The translations under genes were made by a program, and so were the position numbers. 53,455 bases of DNA from an uncultured Prevotellaceae bacterium (GTDB taxonomy: Bacteria; Bacteroidota; Bacteroidia; Bacteroidales; Bacteroidaceae), in contig CAMHKU010000008.1 of the NCBI GenBank assembly GCA_946185805.1, forward strand, positions 1 to 53,455, given 5' to 3'. The number at the start of each line of letters is the position of its first letter. Within the stretch, counting starts at the first letter, position 1. Positions 41,100 through 50,500 of this stretch are shown in pieces. The notes beneath the pieces were generated by a model. That model was not told the origin of the DNA and did not search any database. It saw nothing but the letters and a program-made list of their open reading frames with translations.

Positions 41100-41990
41100 T
41101 TACTTAAACAAGCTGCCGATGCCCTTGATAAGGCTCTTGGCGTCATCGTAAGCCTTTTCTAAAGAACCGCTTCTAAGCATGGATTGGCTGAAGATAGGTT
41201 CGCTCTTACGCAACGTCTTGACCGTCAGTTCCTCGCCGTTATCGAGGGCGGCGAGAATGGCTTTCACCTTCTTGTTGCGATTGATAGTGCCCTGAGCGGC
41301 ATGACGCCCTAATACCTCCTTACAGTCGAGCTTGCCCAACTCATCGCCCTTGCTGTTGTAGACGCCGAAGTCGTCGCCTTTCTCTACACCGTCTTGGCTG
41401 CCGACATCTATCAGTGCCGTCTTCTCGTGGTCGATGAGCTTCAGCTTACCCTGGATGGCGAAGAAATTGAGCATGAAAGTCTTCACCGCTTCGTCAACAC
41501 CATCCATGGCACCGAGGGCAGCCTTTTCGGTATCCTCCTGCATAGTCACCAGGGTATAGGCATGCTTGGTAGTGGTTCTCCCGCTCTTGACGCTGGTAAA
41601 GACGACGTCGAAGTTGGTGCGCCCCTCGTAGCGCGAGTATTCCTCCTGACCGCCGTCGCGGTTCTTGCGGGTGTAGCGTTTCTCTTTGGTCACTACGGAG
41701 TCGAGCCGCAGGGCTACGGTGTAAGTCACCCCCTTGCTCGTTAAGGCAGCGTTGAGCGCCTCTTTATTGCCGGGGTCGGTGCCTAATGCAGAGACATCGA
41801 CATATTTGACGCGCTCCAGATGGCTAAGCATCCGCGCCACCATGCCGTTGACGCGCTGGCACTGGCCACCCGTAACGGCATCGCCGTTAGTAACCCCTAA
41901 ATAACATATTGTATGTTTAGTTGCTGCTCCCAATGGCGACAACAGCCATACCAGCATCATAATCATTGTTAGTATTCTGCTCATAGTCAT
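41100..41990 (-). CDS. Exported CsgG/LpoB-like protein, paralogue of the next gene
   Basis: 296 residues (ATG at 41990, or 41984), with a signal peptide ending PLGAA. The N-domain (YLGVTNGDAVTGGQCQRVNG, ALTSKGVTYTVALRLDSV) parallels that of the 40222-41028 protein (NEKGIKYLVRGKALSTL). A later beta-rich part (ALIDVGSQDGVEKGDDFGVY) looks like the FlgT-C/outer-membrane assembly type of small barrel. Both proteins then end in short helices. Tandem copies suggest duplication. The ORF is followed by a heptamer array starting at the stop. Confidence 0.7.
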   Translation of the reverse strand: MTMSRILTMIMMLVWLLSPLGAATKHTICYLGVTNGDAVTGGQCQRVNGMVARMLSHLERVKYVDVSALGTDPGNKEALNAALTSKGVTYTVALRLDSVVTKEKRYTRKNRDGGQEEYSRYEGRTNFDVVFTSVKSGRTTTKHAYTLVTMQEDTEKAALGAMDGVDEAVKTFMLNFFAIQGKLKLIDHEKTALIDVGSQDGVEKGDDFGVYNSKGDELGKLDCKEVLGRHAAQGTINRNKKVKAILAALDNGEELTVKTLRKSEPIFSQSMLRSGSLEKAYDDAKSLIKGIGSLFK

Positions 41991-42041
41991 TCACTCTTCA
42001 CTTTTCACTTTTCACTCTTCACTTTTCACTAGCGTAGCGCT
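41991..42041. repeat. Stop-codon element copy 2
   Basis: On the minus strand it reads TA|AGCGCTACGCTAGTGA followed by AAAGTGA, AGAGTGA, AAAGTGA, AAAGTGA, AGAGTGA. The stop of the PEGA-SUMF1 gene is TAA, with the last A coming from the element. Confidence 0.9.
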
Positions 42042-43339
42042 TATAGGTCGTGAGCTAAACGCAGTCCTACACTGCCGGAGGCATTGTCGGGGTTCATGTG
42101 GCCGCGGTGGGCGTTGCGCAGGTACCATTCACTCTCATTGAAGGCACCGCCACGTACGATGCGCTCGAAGCCCTTTTCAGGGCCTGCGGGGTTGGTGGCG
42201 CTTTCATTGGTGTACATGGCAAACCAATCTTGGCACCATTCCGCCACATTGCCGTTCATAAACAGCAGACCTAAGGGGTTGGGCTTCTGGGCGGCACCCA
42301 CGGCAACAGTTGCCGTGCCGTTATGGCCGGCGTCGTCGGGCTTGCGGTCGGTGCCGTAGCGGTCGCCCTGGTCATTCTGTCCGGCGCAGGCGGCCATCTC
42401 CCATTCTGCCTCGGTAGGCAGACGGTACTGTTTGCCGGTCATCTGGTTCAGACGGCGGATAAACTCCTGACAGTCATTCCAGGTGACGTTCTCTACGGGC
42501 AGGTCCTCTCCGCGATGGATGGAGGGGTTGCTGCCCATGACTTTCTGCCACAGGCGCTGGTCAACCTCGGTCTTGCCTATCATATAACCGCGCAGGCTCA
42601 CCATGTGGGTGGGCTGCTCTGTGTTCATTGTGCTATATTTCGTGTTTTCCTTGCTGCCCATGAGGAAACTGCCTTGGGCGATGCGTACCATCTCATAGCT
42701 GACACCCTCGACGGACAGGCTGCCGGCAGCCTTCAGGTCGATGCGCGTCTCTTCCTTGCGGTTCAGGCGAACGTTCACCGTGGCGTGCTCGTCGTTATAG
42801 CCGGGAGCTTTCATTACCACCTGATGCTGACCCTCCGGACCTTTATAGGCGAAAGGTGCCACGGAGCTAAGTTTCTGGCCGTCGACATAGATGTCAACGT
42901 CGCGCAGGTTGCTGCGGATGACAACGGTGCCTGTAGGCATCTTGGCTAGATTAGGAAGCTCTACCACCATATGGTAAGTGGTGCCGCTATTAACACTAAG
43001 GATGTCGCTATTGATTTTCTCAAACACCACCTCTTCTGACAGGTAGTTTTTGGCATTGATTTGGATGTCCATAGATCCCTCAGTGATATAGACCCAGTAC
43101 TCACCGTTAGCCTTACGCTCTTGTTTGACGATGTTGCCCTCGAAGGTGGCATCGGCGGCAGCCAGATTAACGATAATCAGTGCACAGTTCTTTTCATTGA
43201 TGTCCTTCACAGCGAATTGTGTGGCGGCAGGGTCATTCATATCTGCCTTGAACCCTGTAACCTTTAGCTTCTGGGCGTACCCTGTCGTAACTAACAGCGC
43301 AAGAAGAAGTGTGAAAACTTTCCTAAGTCTTGTCATCAT
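42041..43339 (-). CDS. PEGA and SUMF1 (formylglycine-enzyme-like) domain protein
   Basis: 432 residues, exported (signal ends VTTGYA). Residues ~22-140 are the operon-specific domain shared with the beta-barrel protein (FKADMNDPAATQF). A PEGA domain follows (residues ~140-210: TVVIRSNLRDVDIYVDGQK, HQVVMKAPGY). Then comes a SUMF1/FGE-sulfatase fold (FLMGSKENTKYSTMNTEQPT, WNDCQEFIRRLN, YRLPTEAEWEMAA, NGNVAEWCQDW, VRGGAFNESEWYLRNAHR). The two catalytic cysteines of true FGE, expected near the last block, are absent, so it is probably a binding protein. The start overlaps the preceding stop (ATGA at 43336-43339). Confidence 0.85.
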   Translation of the reverse strand: MMTRLRKVFTLLLALLVTTGYAQKLKVTGFKADMNDPAATQFAVKDINEKNCALIIVNLAAADATFEGNIVKQERKANGEYWVYITEGSMDIQINAKNYLSEEVVFEKINSDILSVNSGTTYHMVVELPNLAKMPTGTVVIRSNLRDVDIYVDGQKLSSVAPFAYKGPEGQHQVVMKAPGYNDEHATVNVRLNRKEETRIDLKAAGSLSVEGVSYEMVRIAQGSFLMGSKENTKYSTMNTEQPTHMVSLRGYMIGKTEVDQRLWQKVMGSNPSIHRGEDLPVENVTWNDCQEFIRRLNQMTGKQYRLPTEAEWEMAACAGQNDQGDRYGTDRKPDDAGHNGTATVAVGAAQKPNPLGLLFMNGNVAEWCQDWFAMYTNESATNPAGPEKGFERIVRGGAFNESEWYLRNAHRGHMNPDNASGSVGLRLAHDL

Positions 43340-44364
43340 CTTAATTTAAAACGGTTCATGCTCATAGGGTCTATTTTTGCCGACTCTATGTCTTGCCACG
43401 TGCGAACCTGAATTTTAGGCTTGTCTTCGTTGGTGAAGTCCCAAATGAGGAAGACTACACCCTCGTCTTCATACTTCTTGCCGGCGCGGTTCTTTGATTT
43501 CCACGACTGCTTGAGTGTTACACTATAGTAGTTAGGCTTGGCGCCATGGCGTCTTATTTCATAGTCTTCAAACTTCACGTTAATATAACCAGTGCCCTCA
43601 GCCTTACTGAAAACTGTTCGTAGGTTATTAAGATATTGCTCTTTTGTGTGAACAGTATATTGCACATCTTTCTTGTTAGGAAGATTGACCTCTCTGTTTT
43701 TATCCATAGCGATGCTCGATTTGGTGCGTTCTCTGACGTTGCCCGTGATGATGAGGGCGTCATCGCTGAAGATGTCCTCCATGAACTTTAGGTCCATCTT
43801 ACAGTAGGCGTTGGCAAAGTCCTCGCAGAACTTAATAATCTGTTCGCGGCGGTCAAAGTCCTTAAGCTTTTCACCCTCCTTTAGTAGCTTTTCATACTGC
43901 AGTTTGCTCTTGGCAATGTTGATGTCGCTGATACGGCCGTTGGCGTCGAGGTCGATGACGAACTCCTGAGACAGATCCTCCTCGTAGCTGTTGTCAAGGG
44001 GTTGCATGTCCATATAGATGTTGCGCACCTGATAGCCAGTGGTCTTGCCGGCACGGCGGTGGCGCAGACAGGGCGTATAGAAGTCATCGTCCTGGGTGTG
44101 GAAGCGGACATTGTTCCATAGCATGGTAACGGTCTGGCTGCCTATCTCCTGGTTGCTAAACTGTACGCCAGAGAAATTAATTTCTGAGTTGCCGGCGGAG
44201 GCAGCGCGGTTGATAGCCGTCAGGAATTTGGAGATTTGCTGCTCCATCTTGGCCTTCAGCGGACCGCTGATGCCCTGGGAAAATTCAAAGGTCACTTCAT
44301 CGTTGGCTCTCATGATGGGTGCCGACAACAGCAGTGCAAAGGTAAATAATAGTAGTTTTTTCAT
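43336..44364 (-). CDS. Exported protein with NTF2-like segment
   Basis: 342 residues, signal peptide MKKLLLFTFALLLSAPIMRA. The middle (FCEDFANAYCKMDLKFMEDIFSDD in two blocks: FCEDFANAYCKMDLKFMED and IFSDDALIITG) is typical of SnoaL/NTF2-like cones, extending to residue ~310 (YSVTLKQSWKSKNRAGK, EGVVFLIWDFTN). The N-terminal ~150 residues have no recognisable family. It is coupled to the PEGA-SUMF1 gene by an ATGA overlap. Periplasmic role unknown. Confidence 0.72.
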   Translation of the reverse strand: MKKLLLFTFALLLSAPIMRANDEVTFEFSQGISGPLKAKMEQQISKFLTAINRAASAGNSEINFSGVQFSNQEIGSQTVTMLWNNVRFHTQDDDFYTPCLRHRRAGKTTGYQVRNIYMDMQPLDNSYEEDLSQEFVIDLDANGRISDINIAKSKLQYEKLLKEGEKLKDFDRREQIIKFCEDFANAYCKMDLKFMEDIFSDDALIITGNVRERTKSSIAMDKNREVNLPNKKDVQYTVHTKEQYLNNLRTVFSKAEGTGYINVKFEDYEIRRHGAKPNYYSVTLKQSWKSKNRAGKKYEDEGVVFLIWDFTNEDKPKIQVRTWQDIESAKIDPMSMNRFKLR

Positions 44365-44394
44365 ATTCTTTTCTGTTCTTCAATCTATTCTCTA

Positions 44395-44453
44395 TTCACT
44401 TATCACTCTTCACTTATCACTCTTCACTTATCACTCTTCACTAGCGTAGCGCT
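44395..44453. repeat. Stop-codon element copy 3
   Basis: On the minus strand it reads TG|AGCGCTACGCTAGTGA followed by alternating AGAGTGA and TAAGTGA heptamers. The upstream gene's stop is TGA, with the A coming from the element. Confidence 0.9.
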
Positions 44454-45271
44454 CAGTTGGACATGGTAAACCAAATAGCGTCCTTGCCGCTGTAGTTCTT
44501 CAGGTTGTCGATGGTCAGTGATCGGAAATTGGTGCGGTCGGCAGTGCCGGGACCTAAGATGGTGATAATCTCTTCGCCATCGAAAATGAGCCAAAAACTT
44601 TTCACAGGGTTCTTACAGGTGTCGGGCGAACCGTATCGCTTCAGTTTGAGCTCGGCGCGCATGCGGTTCATCTTGGCGCGAGCCTCAGTGACGTTGGCGC
44701 AGGCCAACAGGTCGTCGATGACCGTCTGCTGCCAGGCTTTCTGCAGGCGTAGCGACTGGTCGCCCTCTGTAGCTTCAGTGACGGGAGCCGGCTGAGGGGA
44801 TGCTGCCGGTTGGGGAGCGGCTGTAGGCTGTGGAGCTACTGCCGGTTGGGGTGCCGACTTGGACTCCTCAGCTTTTTTCTTTGCCACGGTTTCCTTGGCG
44901 GGGGTGTTTTTGGGCTGAACAAACACGCGGGTGTTGTCAGCAGCAATGACGTCGCTCTTCTTCACAAAAAGGAATACGCGCGTCATCGTGCCGCGACTCA
45001 TCTGCAGCTTCTCGGCTTTGCCTGCCACGTCTTTTACGATGACGTTGGGAGCCTTCTTCAGCGCTTTCTGCTCGCCGACGTATTCCTCAAGCTGTTTGGA
45101 AAGTAATTCCTCGGCTACCTGGTAGGCCTGTGCCTCGGTATCCATGGTGGCCTCAGCCGAGATAAAGTCACCGTTGCGCTTGATGTCGTTGATCTGTTTG
45201 GAAACAGACTGCGCAAGGGCTGCTGCTGACACTGCCAACAGGAGTGCTAATGTGAGTAGATGTTTCTTCAT
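44453..45271 (-). CDS. Exported protein with Pro/Ala-rich linker
   Basis: 272 residues, signal peptide ends AALA. The N-domain (residues ~20-120) starts with a helix (SAEATMDTEAQAYQVAEELL) like that of the 39703-40176 protein, followed by strands and VFLFVKKSDVI. A linker (residues ~140-165, PQPAVAPQPTAAPQPAASPQ) connects to a C-terminal domain with a helical hairpin and beta strands (FWLIFDGEEIITILGPG). The start overlaps the upstream stop by ATGA (45268-45271). Function not recognised. It may span part of the periplasm. Confidence 0.7.
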   Translation of the reverse strand: MKKHLLTLALLLAVSAAALAQSVSKQINDIKRNGDFISAEATMDTEAQAYQVAEELLSKQLEEYVGEQKALKKAPNVIVKDVAGKAEKLQMSRGTMTRVFLFVKKSDVIAADNTRVFVQPKNTPAKETVAKKKAEESKSAPQPAVAPQPTAAPQPAASPQPAPVTEATEGDQSLRLQKAWQQTVIDDLLACANVTEARAKMNRMRAELKLKRYGSPDTCKNPVKSFWLIFDGEEIITILGPGTADRTNFRSLTIDNLKNYSGKDAIWFTMSN

Positions 45272-46413
45272 TTCTTCTTGGGTTGGGGGTTATCGTCAAA
45301 TAAATTTTTTACTCTCGATGAGTTGACATAGCTGTTCAGGCGCGCAGAGATACGGCCCTGGCGGCTCTCAAACAGGGCGGCAGGAAACGTCAGCTTCATG
45401 ATGTGGTTATAGCCCAGCAGGCTGTTGTGCATCACCAACTCGCCAACGGCTTTCTCATCGTCGATGCTGATAATACCAAAGAACGGCTTGCAGCCCATCT
45501 GGCGACAATAGTGTGTCCACTGTCGGAGGGGTAGACTAATCGTGTCGGTCTTAAACCCGTATTTGACAAGTCTGATGTCTATGGTATAGTCGTTTTCCAC
45601 GAGGTTGGTGGTAAACAGGTTGGCTAAGCTCTCTATGGGGTAGAGCTTGTTGAATATCGGTTGGAGTGTGCCGGTGGAGTCTTTCTCAAAAAACTTGCTG
45701 GCACTCAGGTTGTCTAACAGATAAGACTCTCCCTTGAAAGTGTAATAATTGTCTTGCCAGGCCTTTGCCAGGCTATTAGCAATGGCGGGGCTGATGGTAT
45801 CCCATGCCATAGAGTCTACCCGCTGCAGCTCCTCTGGCAGCCGCCGTTCGCGCTCGTCCATGTTGGTGCCTATGAGCAGGTCGTACTCCACGGGGAAGGC
45901 CACTTGACAGAGCCAGGTGCTATCGCGACGCCAGCTCATGACATAGCCCTTGTCGCCCACAGTCTGTAGGTTGATGTAAACCGTGGTGTCATTACAGAGG
46001 CTGCGCAGCTGGCTGAAATCTCCTTTTAGCATGCCCACGCGGTCGGTTTTCATGCGCTCTTCAGCGGTCATGCGTTCGTTGGTGGGGATGTCGAGCTCCA
46101 AGAGATAGCGCTCTAAGAAGTTGCAGAGCTCAATGCCGAAGCCCTGGCGCTGGATAGGTGTAAAGACGGTATAGCCGATGTGTGTCACCCGCCCGTCGCT
46201 GACGATGACGGTCAGTGGCTTTGACTTATACGACGTCCATTCTGCATATTCGCCATTGCTGAGCGTGTCGAGTTGCTGGCGCAGGGCGGTCTTCGTGGCT
46301 ATCCGCTCTAACAGGTCGGTGCGGTAGCGACCCTTCACCACGGCTGTTGCCGGCATGACTCCTATGAGGAGCCATGCCAGCCATACCGTGAGCAGTCTGT
46401 TGATGTGCGCCAT
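45268..46413 (-). CDS. Exported protein, unknown family
   Basis: 381 residues, signal peptide MAHINRLLTVWLAWLLIGV ending ATA. The sequence (KPLTVIVSDGRVTHIGYTVF, LLIGTNMDERERRLPEE, DIRLVKYGFKTDTISL) is a mix of strands and helices with no motif I recognise. It sits between the zinc-ribbon/Big2 gene and the linker protein, overlapping the latter by 4 bases. It is thus part of the same unit and likely works in the periplasm. Confidence 0.68.
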   Translation of the reverse strand: MAHINRLLTVWLAWLLIGVMPATAVVKGRYRTDLLERIATKTALRQQLDTLSNGEYAEWTSYKSKPLTVIVSDGRVTHIGYTVFTPIQRQGFGIELCNFLERYLLELDIPTNERMTAEERMKTDRVGMLKGDFSQLRSLCNDTTVYINLQTVGDKGYVMSWRRDSTWLCQVAFPVEYDLLIGTNMDERERRLPEELQRVDSMAWDTISPAIANSLAKAWQDNYYTFKGESYLLDNLSASKFFEKDSTGTLQPIFNKLYPIESLANLFTTNLVENDYTIDIRLVKYGFKTDTISLPLRQWTHYCRQMGCKPFFGIISIDDEKAVGELVMHNSLLGYNHIMKLTFPAALFESRQGRISARLNSYVNSSRVKNLFDDNPQPKKK

Positions 46414-46444
46414 TCTTAGATGATTACTATCTGGTGGTCAACTC

Positions 46445-47584
46445 TTAGCCAATGATAATCCACTTCTGAGAACCGTCGGCACGCTTGAGCTGTCCCTGGA
46501 TGATACGGTTGTTCTCCATCTTAACGTTGATCATCCGGTCGCCGGCATTCACCTCAACGGTCTCGCCCGTAGCCTTCTTTAAGTCTATAGAATAGGTACG
46601 CGTAAAGCGGATGGTGCCGCCGATACCGTTGGCCTTGCCGCCCCTGGTGGGACCTTCATAGATACCGTAACCCAGGTTGACGGTGCCGCCACCGCCACCT
46701 TTGCCGCCACCTTTGCCGCCACCGGTGCCACCGCCATCCTTCACTGCAGCTTTTTTCACGGTGACAGCTACGGCCACCGACTTGCCGGTGCGACTGGTCT
46801 TGGCGGTGATGACGGCCACACCTTCAGTCTTGGCTGTGACAAGACCTGTCTCTGCGTCAACGGTAGCGATGTTCTCGGCCGAGGATGTCCAGGCGATGGC
46901 TTCGTCTGCCTCAGCAGGAGTCTTCGTTACCGTGAGCTGTTTGGTGCTGTCAACTGTTAGCTCAATGGCAGTCTCAGCGGCAGAGAGGGTTTCCACGTCG
47001 ACATCGGGTACAGGAGCCGGTTTGACGTTTACGGTGCAAGTGGCGCTGACATCCTCGGCACCTTCTATTGCGACGGTTACAGTGGTGCGACCTTCCTGCT
47101 GAGCATTGATTTGTCCGCCGTTCACAGTAACAACCTCTCCATCAGTCTTCCAGATGAAGATAGCCTCGGCAGCAGCTTCTGCTGGCGTGACGGTAGCTTG
47201 CAGCGATGCGCTCTCGCCAACGGTCAGCTCTATAGTCTGCTTGTCTAACGTCACCTTCTCGGGCTTAGCCTTGCCGCCGAGCAGTGCCCAGGCGGCACCG
47301 CCGACAACGCCCAGCACGGCAAGCACGCCGGCGATGATGGCAATAAGCTTTTTCTTTTTATCTTTATCGTTGTTGCCGCCACCGACATCAAAACCCATGT
47401 CGCCTGACATACCATCGTCAAGACCGCTGTCAAGGTTGCCACTATCAAGGTCGTCATCCTCAGCCTTCAAAGGCTGGCCGCACATGGGGCAATTGCCGTC
47501 TTGTGGAATAGGCATACTCATGCCGTAGTTCATGCATTGAGAATTCTGGCATGAACCGTACTTTGTATTTGATTTCTTCGCCAT
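46445..47584 (-). CDS. Zinc ribbon - TM - Big2 - MORN-like membrane protein
   Basis: 379 residues with four parts. First, a cytoplasmic zinc ribbon (Cys12, Cys17, Cys32, Cys35; CPMCG). Second, an acidic linker (residues 40-66) and one TM helix at residues 80-102 preceded by KDKKKK, so N-inside topology is expected. Third, two Big2-type Ig domains outside (residues ~112-190 and ~200-280; ELTVGESASLQATVTPAE, ELTVDSTKQLTVTKTPAE). Fourth, a Gly-rich linker (GGGKGGGKGGGGG) and a small domain with a MORN-like start (YGIYEGPTRGGKANGIGG). Its topology would let it join the cytoplasmic tubulin-like protein to the periplasm. It follows the tubulin-like gene by 7 bases. Confidence 0.8.
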   Translation of the reverse strand: MAKKSNTKYGSCQNSQCMNYGMSMPIPQDGNCPMCGQPLKAEDDDLDSGNLDSGLDDGMSGDMGFDVGGGNNDKDKKKKLIAIIAGVLAVLGVVGGAAWALLGGKAKPEKVTLDKQTIELTVGESASLQATVTPAEAAAEAIFIWKTDGEVVTVNGGQINAQQEGRTTVTVAIEGAEDVSATCTVNVKPAPVPDVDVETLSAAETAIELTVDSTKQLTVTKTPAEADEAIAWTSSAENIATVDAETGLVTAKTEGVAVITAKTSRTGKSVAVAVTVKKAAVKDGGGTGGGKGGGKGGGGGTVNLGYGIYEGPTRGGKANGIGGTIRFTRTYSIDLKKATGETVEVNAGDRMINVKMENNRIIQGQLKRADGSQKWIIIG

Positions 47585-47591
47585 AATGATA

Positions 47592-50500
47592 TTATATGAT
47601 TTGTTTTAATTCTTTCTCTGACAGCAGGTCGGCAGCCTTGACATACTCCTGCAGTTCACGGTCGGTCATGTTGTTGTCGAATGCCTCGCTGACAGTGGTC
47701 TTGAGGAATTTGCGGATCTCGTCCATGAGTTCTTTTTTCTTGGTGTTGTGACGATATTTCTCGGCAAGCTGTTTGTCCACAAGGTCGACGAGCATTGTCA
47801 CGTCGCCTTCGCGCTTGATAAGGCGTTCCATGGATTTGCGTATGTCGGCACCCATAAAGATGAAGCTCGAAGCCATGTCGTCGGGGCGGTCTTCGCGGTT
47901 ATAGCAATACTTGGCACCTGAAGCACTCTGCTTGCAGGCGACAGCATCGCGTACCTCACCAGTTTCCTTGTCTGTTTCCTTGGCCAGAATTCCTGGCACA
48001 CAGTAAGTCACTAGCAGTGCGCGGTAAAGCTCCTTGCGGAGTTCTTCTTCGGTCTTGTTGTAGAGCGACGGCAACGGGCGAGCAAAAGACTCAGTATGTA
48101 TAATCTTATAGTTGCTGACATTATTTTTGGTAAACTCGTCGTAGCTTTCCTTGAGTTTCTTCACCGAGCGGACATAACGTACTGGGAACGAAGACTTGCC
48201 AGTGAGTATAACTAGCTGACTGTGAGTGGTTTCATACATTTGTGCATTGTAGCCCTCGCCGGCCAGTGTACCTTTGAGTTTCTCCTCTACTGCGTCTTTG
48301 AATCGCTGGTCGTCAAATTTCGGCAGTCCGATTTGAGCCATCGAGGTGAGTATGCGGTCGGCACCGTCCTCCATGCCGTCTTTCTCTATTAGTACCAACG
48401 CGTCCTTACACATACGCTCAAGGATGCGCTCCCAGTCGTTCTCTTCGTGGAGCTTCTCCAGAACGTTGACATTGATAATCTTCTGGTTGGGGTTTTCAAC
48501 AGCAAAATCATTCATACGCTTTTCTGATTTCATCCAACAAACAGGATTGGCAATGTCCTGAAGGTCGTCAACATCCTTGAAGCGTTGGTTCAAGCCCTTG
48601 AAGTTGTCGGCATTGGTAATACCTTCTACAATATTTGAGCGCATTTCCTGAATATTCTCCTTCTGTTTGTCCTCCTCATGAGCAAATACGTCGATGAGCT
48701 TTCTTATCTCTGAAGGCTTATAGAGTTTCACCACTTCAGAGTCGGCTTTGTAGCCGCCGTCGCCTTCGCGGCAGGTACTGATACACAGACTGTCTTGAGT
48801 CTCAATGTATTTGATGAGGAGACTACAGAACTGGTCGGCCTCGGCACGCATACTGACTAACCCGTCTATAATACTGGCCATGAGCTCTTTGGCAAATTCG
48901 CATGCCATCTTATGTGTCTGTGCTGCGAGAGCGCGTCCCTTCAACTGTGTGTAGCGCTCAAATACCTTTGTTGAGCGGTTAAAGATATCAGAGAGTATGC
49001 CGCGATCCATGAATTCTTTGGCCTGCTCCTCAGCTTCCTTGTTGAATTTCTGTGCCAGGCGGGCAGAGTTAGTGATGTCGTCGTCGCTGCGGTCGTAGCG
49101 TTTGCGGCAGTCCTCAATCAGTATGTCGAGGAACTTCACTACCTCCATCATTGACTTCCTACCCAACTTCCACTGTTCTAACAGATAGGCAGCGACGTGG
49201 CTGACCACCTCGTCGGTAAGCATACCTTTGTCACTACGGCAGTTGGTGAAGAAGTTGACGACGCCATTGCCGCGGAAATAACTCTGGTACTGACTCATCA
49301 CGCCTTGGTTGAACTTACCGAGCCATTGGTCCTTAGTAAAGTCTTCACGGCTGATAATCTGTGAATAGAGATTCTTGGATAATGTATCCCAGAATACGAT
49401 GAAACTCTGCCACTTGGCCTTGCTGGCCAGTTCATGGTATTTGCTGAAGTATTCGCTGTCTACGCGCAACAGGCGATCGGTAAGGTGCAGTGTCTGGCGC
49501 ATAGGGTGATTGTCATCGGTGCCACAGACCTCGTTGGGGCTAACGTTTACCTTATCTGGAGTGAGTTCTATGGGGAACTGGGCACCTTTGGGCCATCCAT
49601 AGACCATTTGCATGGCGCCTACGTAGGCATAGACGTAGGATGCGTACTCCTTGATTTCCGTTTCGGGATAGATGAGGCGCTTGATGCCGAAGGAGAGGAA
49701 CTTCCTGGAGTGGACGGGTGTGCCATTAATGTCTTCGGGTGTGGCACCCACATTCTCGTTCGCTTCAAAGCGCGGTGAAATACCGGAAAAGAGCTTCTGG
49801 AACAAGAAGTCTGCGGCAATGTTGGGCAGTTCGTCAAGGCCGTATTGGTTGCCAACAAAGTTGCGGTTAGTATATACGTATGCCGCTTCGAAACCGGCGT
49901 CGCGGATACGTTTCTCCTCGCGGTCAACGTCACGCTTGTCGGTAATGTCTATGGGCTGGTAGGCGCCGACGCTCAGGGCATTGAGCTCTGTCAGTGCAGC
50001 ATAGCCGTTAGGACGGTAGAATCCTTCGCGGTCGCGCTCGGCATTCTTGATAGCTTCTGGCAGGTAGATATACAGGCAAATACGATACTGATCTTCATTG
50101 CCGTCCTGAGGATAGGTGTGGCGGATCTGTGAAATGGCATCGATGATTGTTCCCGAACCAGTACCGCCGCCGAGGCCCGCGCAGATGTGGAATGTCACGT
50201 TGCCGGTGTTGTCGCCGTGTTCCCTGGCTTGGGCGTGCAGACTGTCAATACGGTTGGCTATGCGCTGTAAGAAGGAGTTCTCGCTGGTAGAATTGTTGGA
50301 GAACAGCATACGGCCGAAGCGGCGGCGCTGTCCGCCGATGCCTGCGCCGATAATGGCTCCCATGCCCTTGGCTGTATCTTCCTTGTCTTGCTCGGTATAG
50401 AAGCTATTGAGGTTGTTGAACCGGTGGAGACTGGCAATTTTATCGGCCTCCAACCCGCCAATATATAGTGTCTGCTCAGGCTTGAGCTTGATAGATTGGC

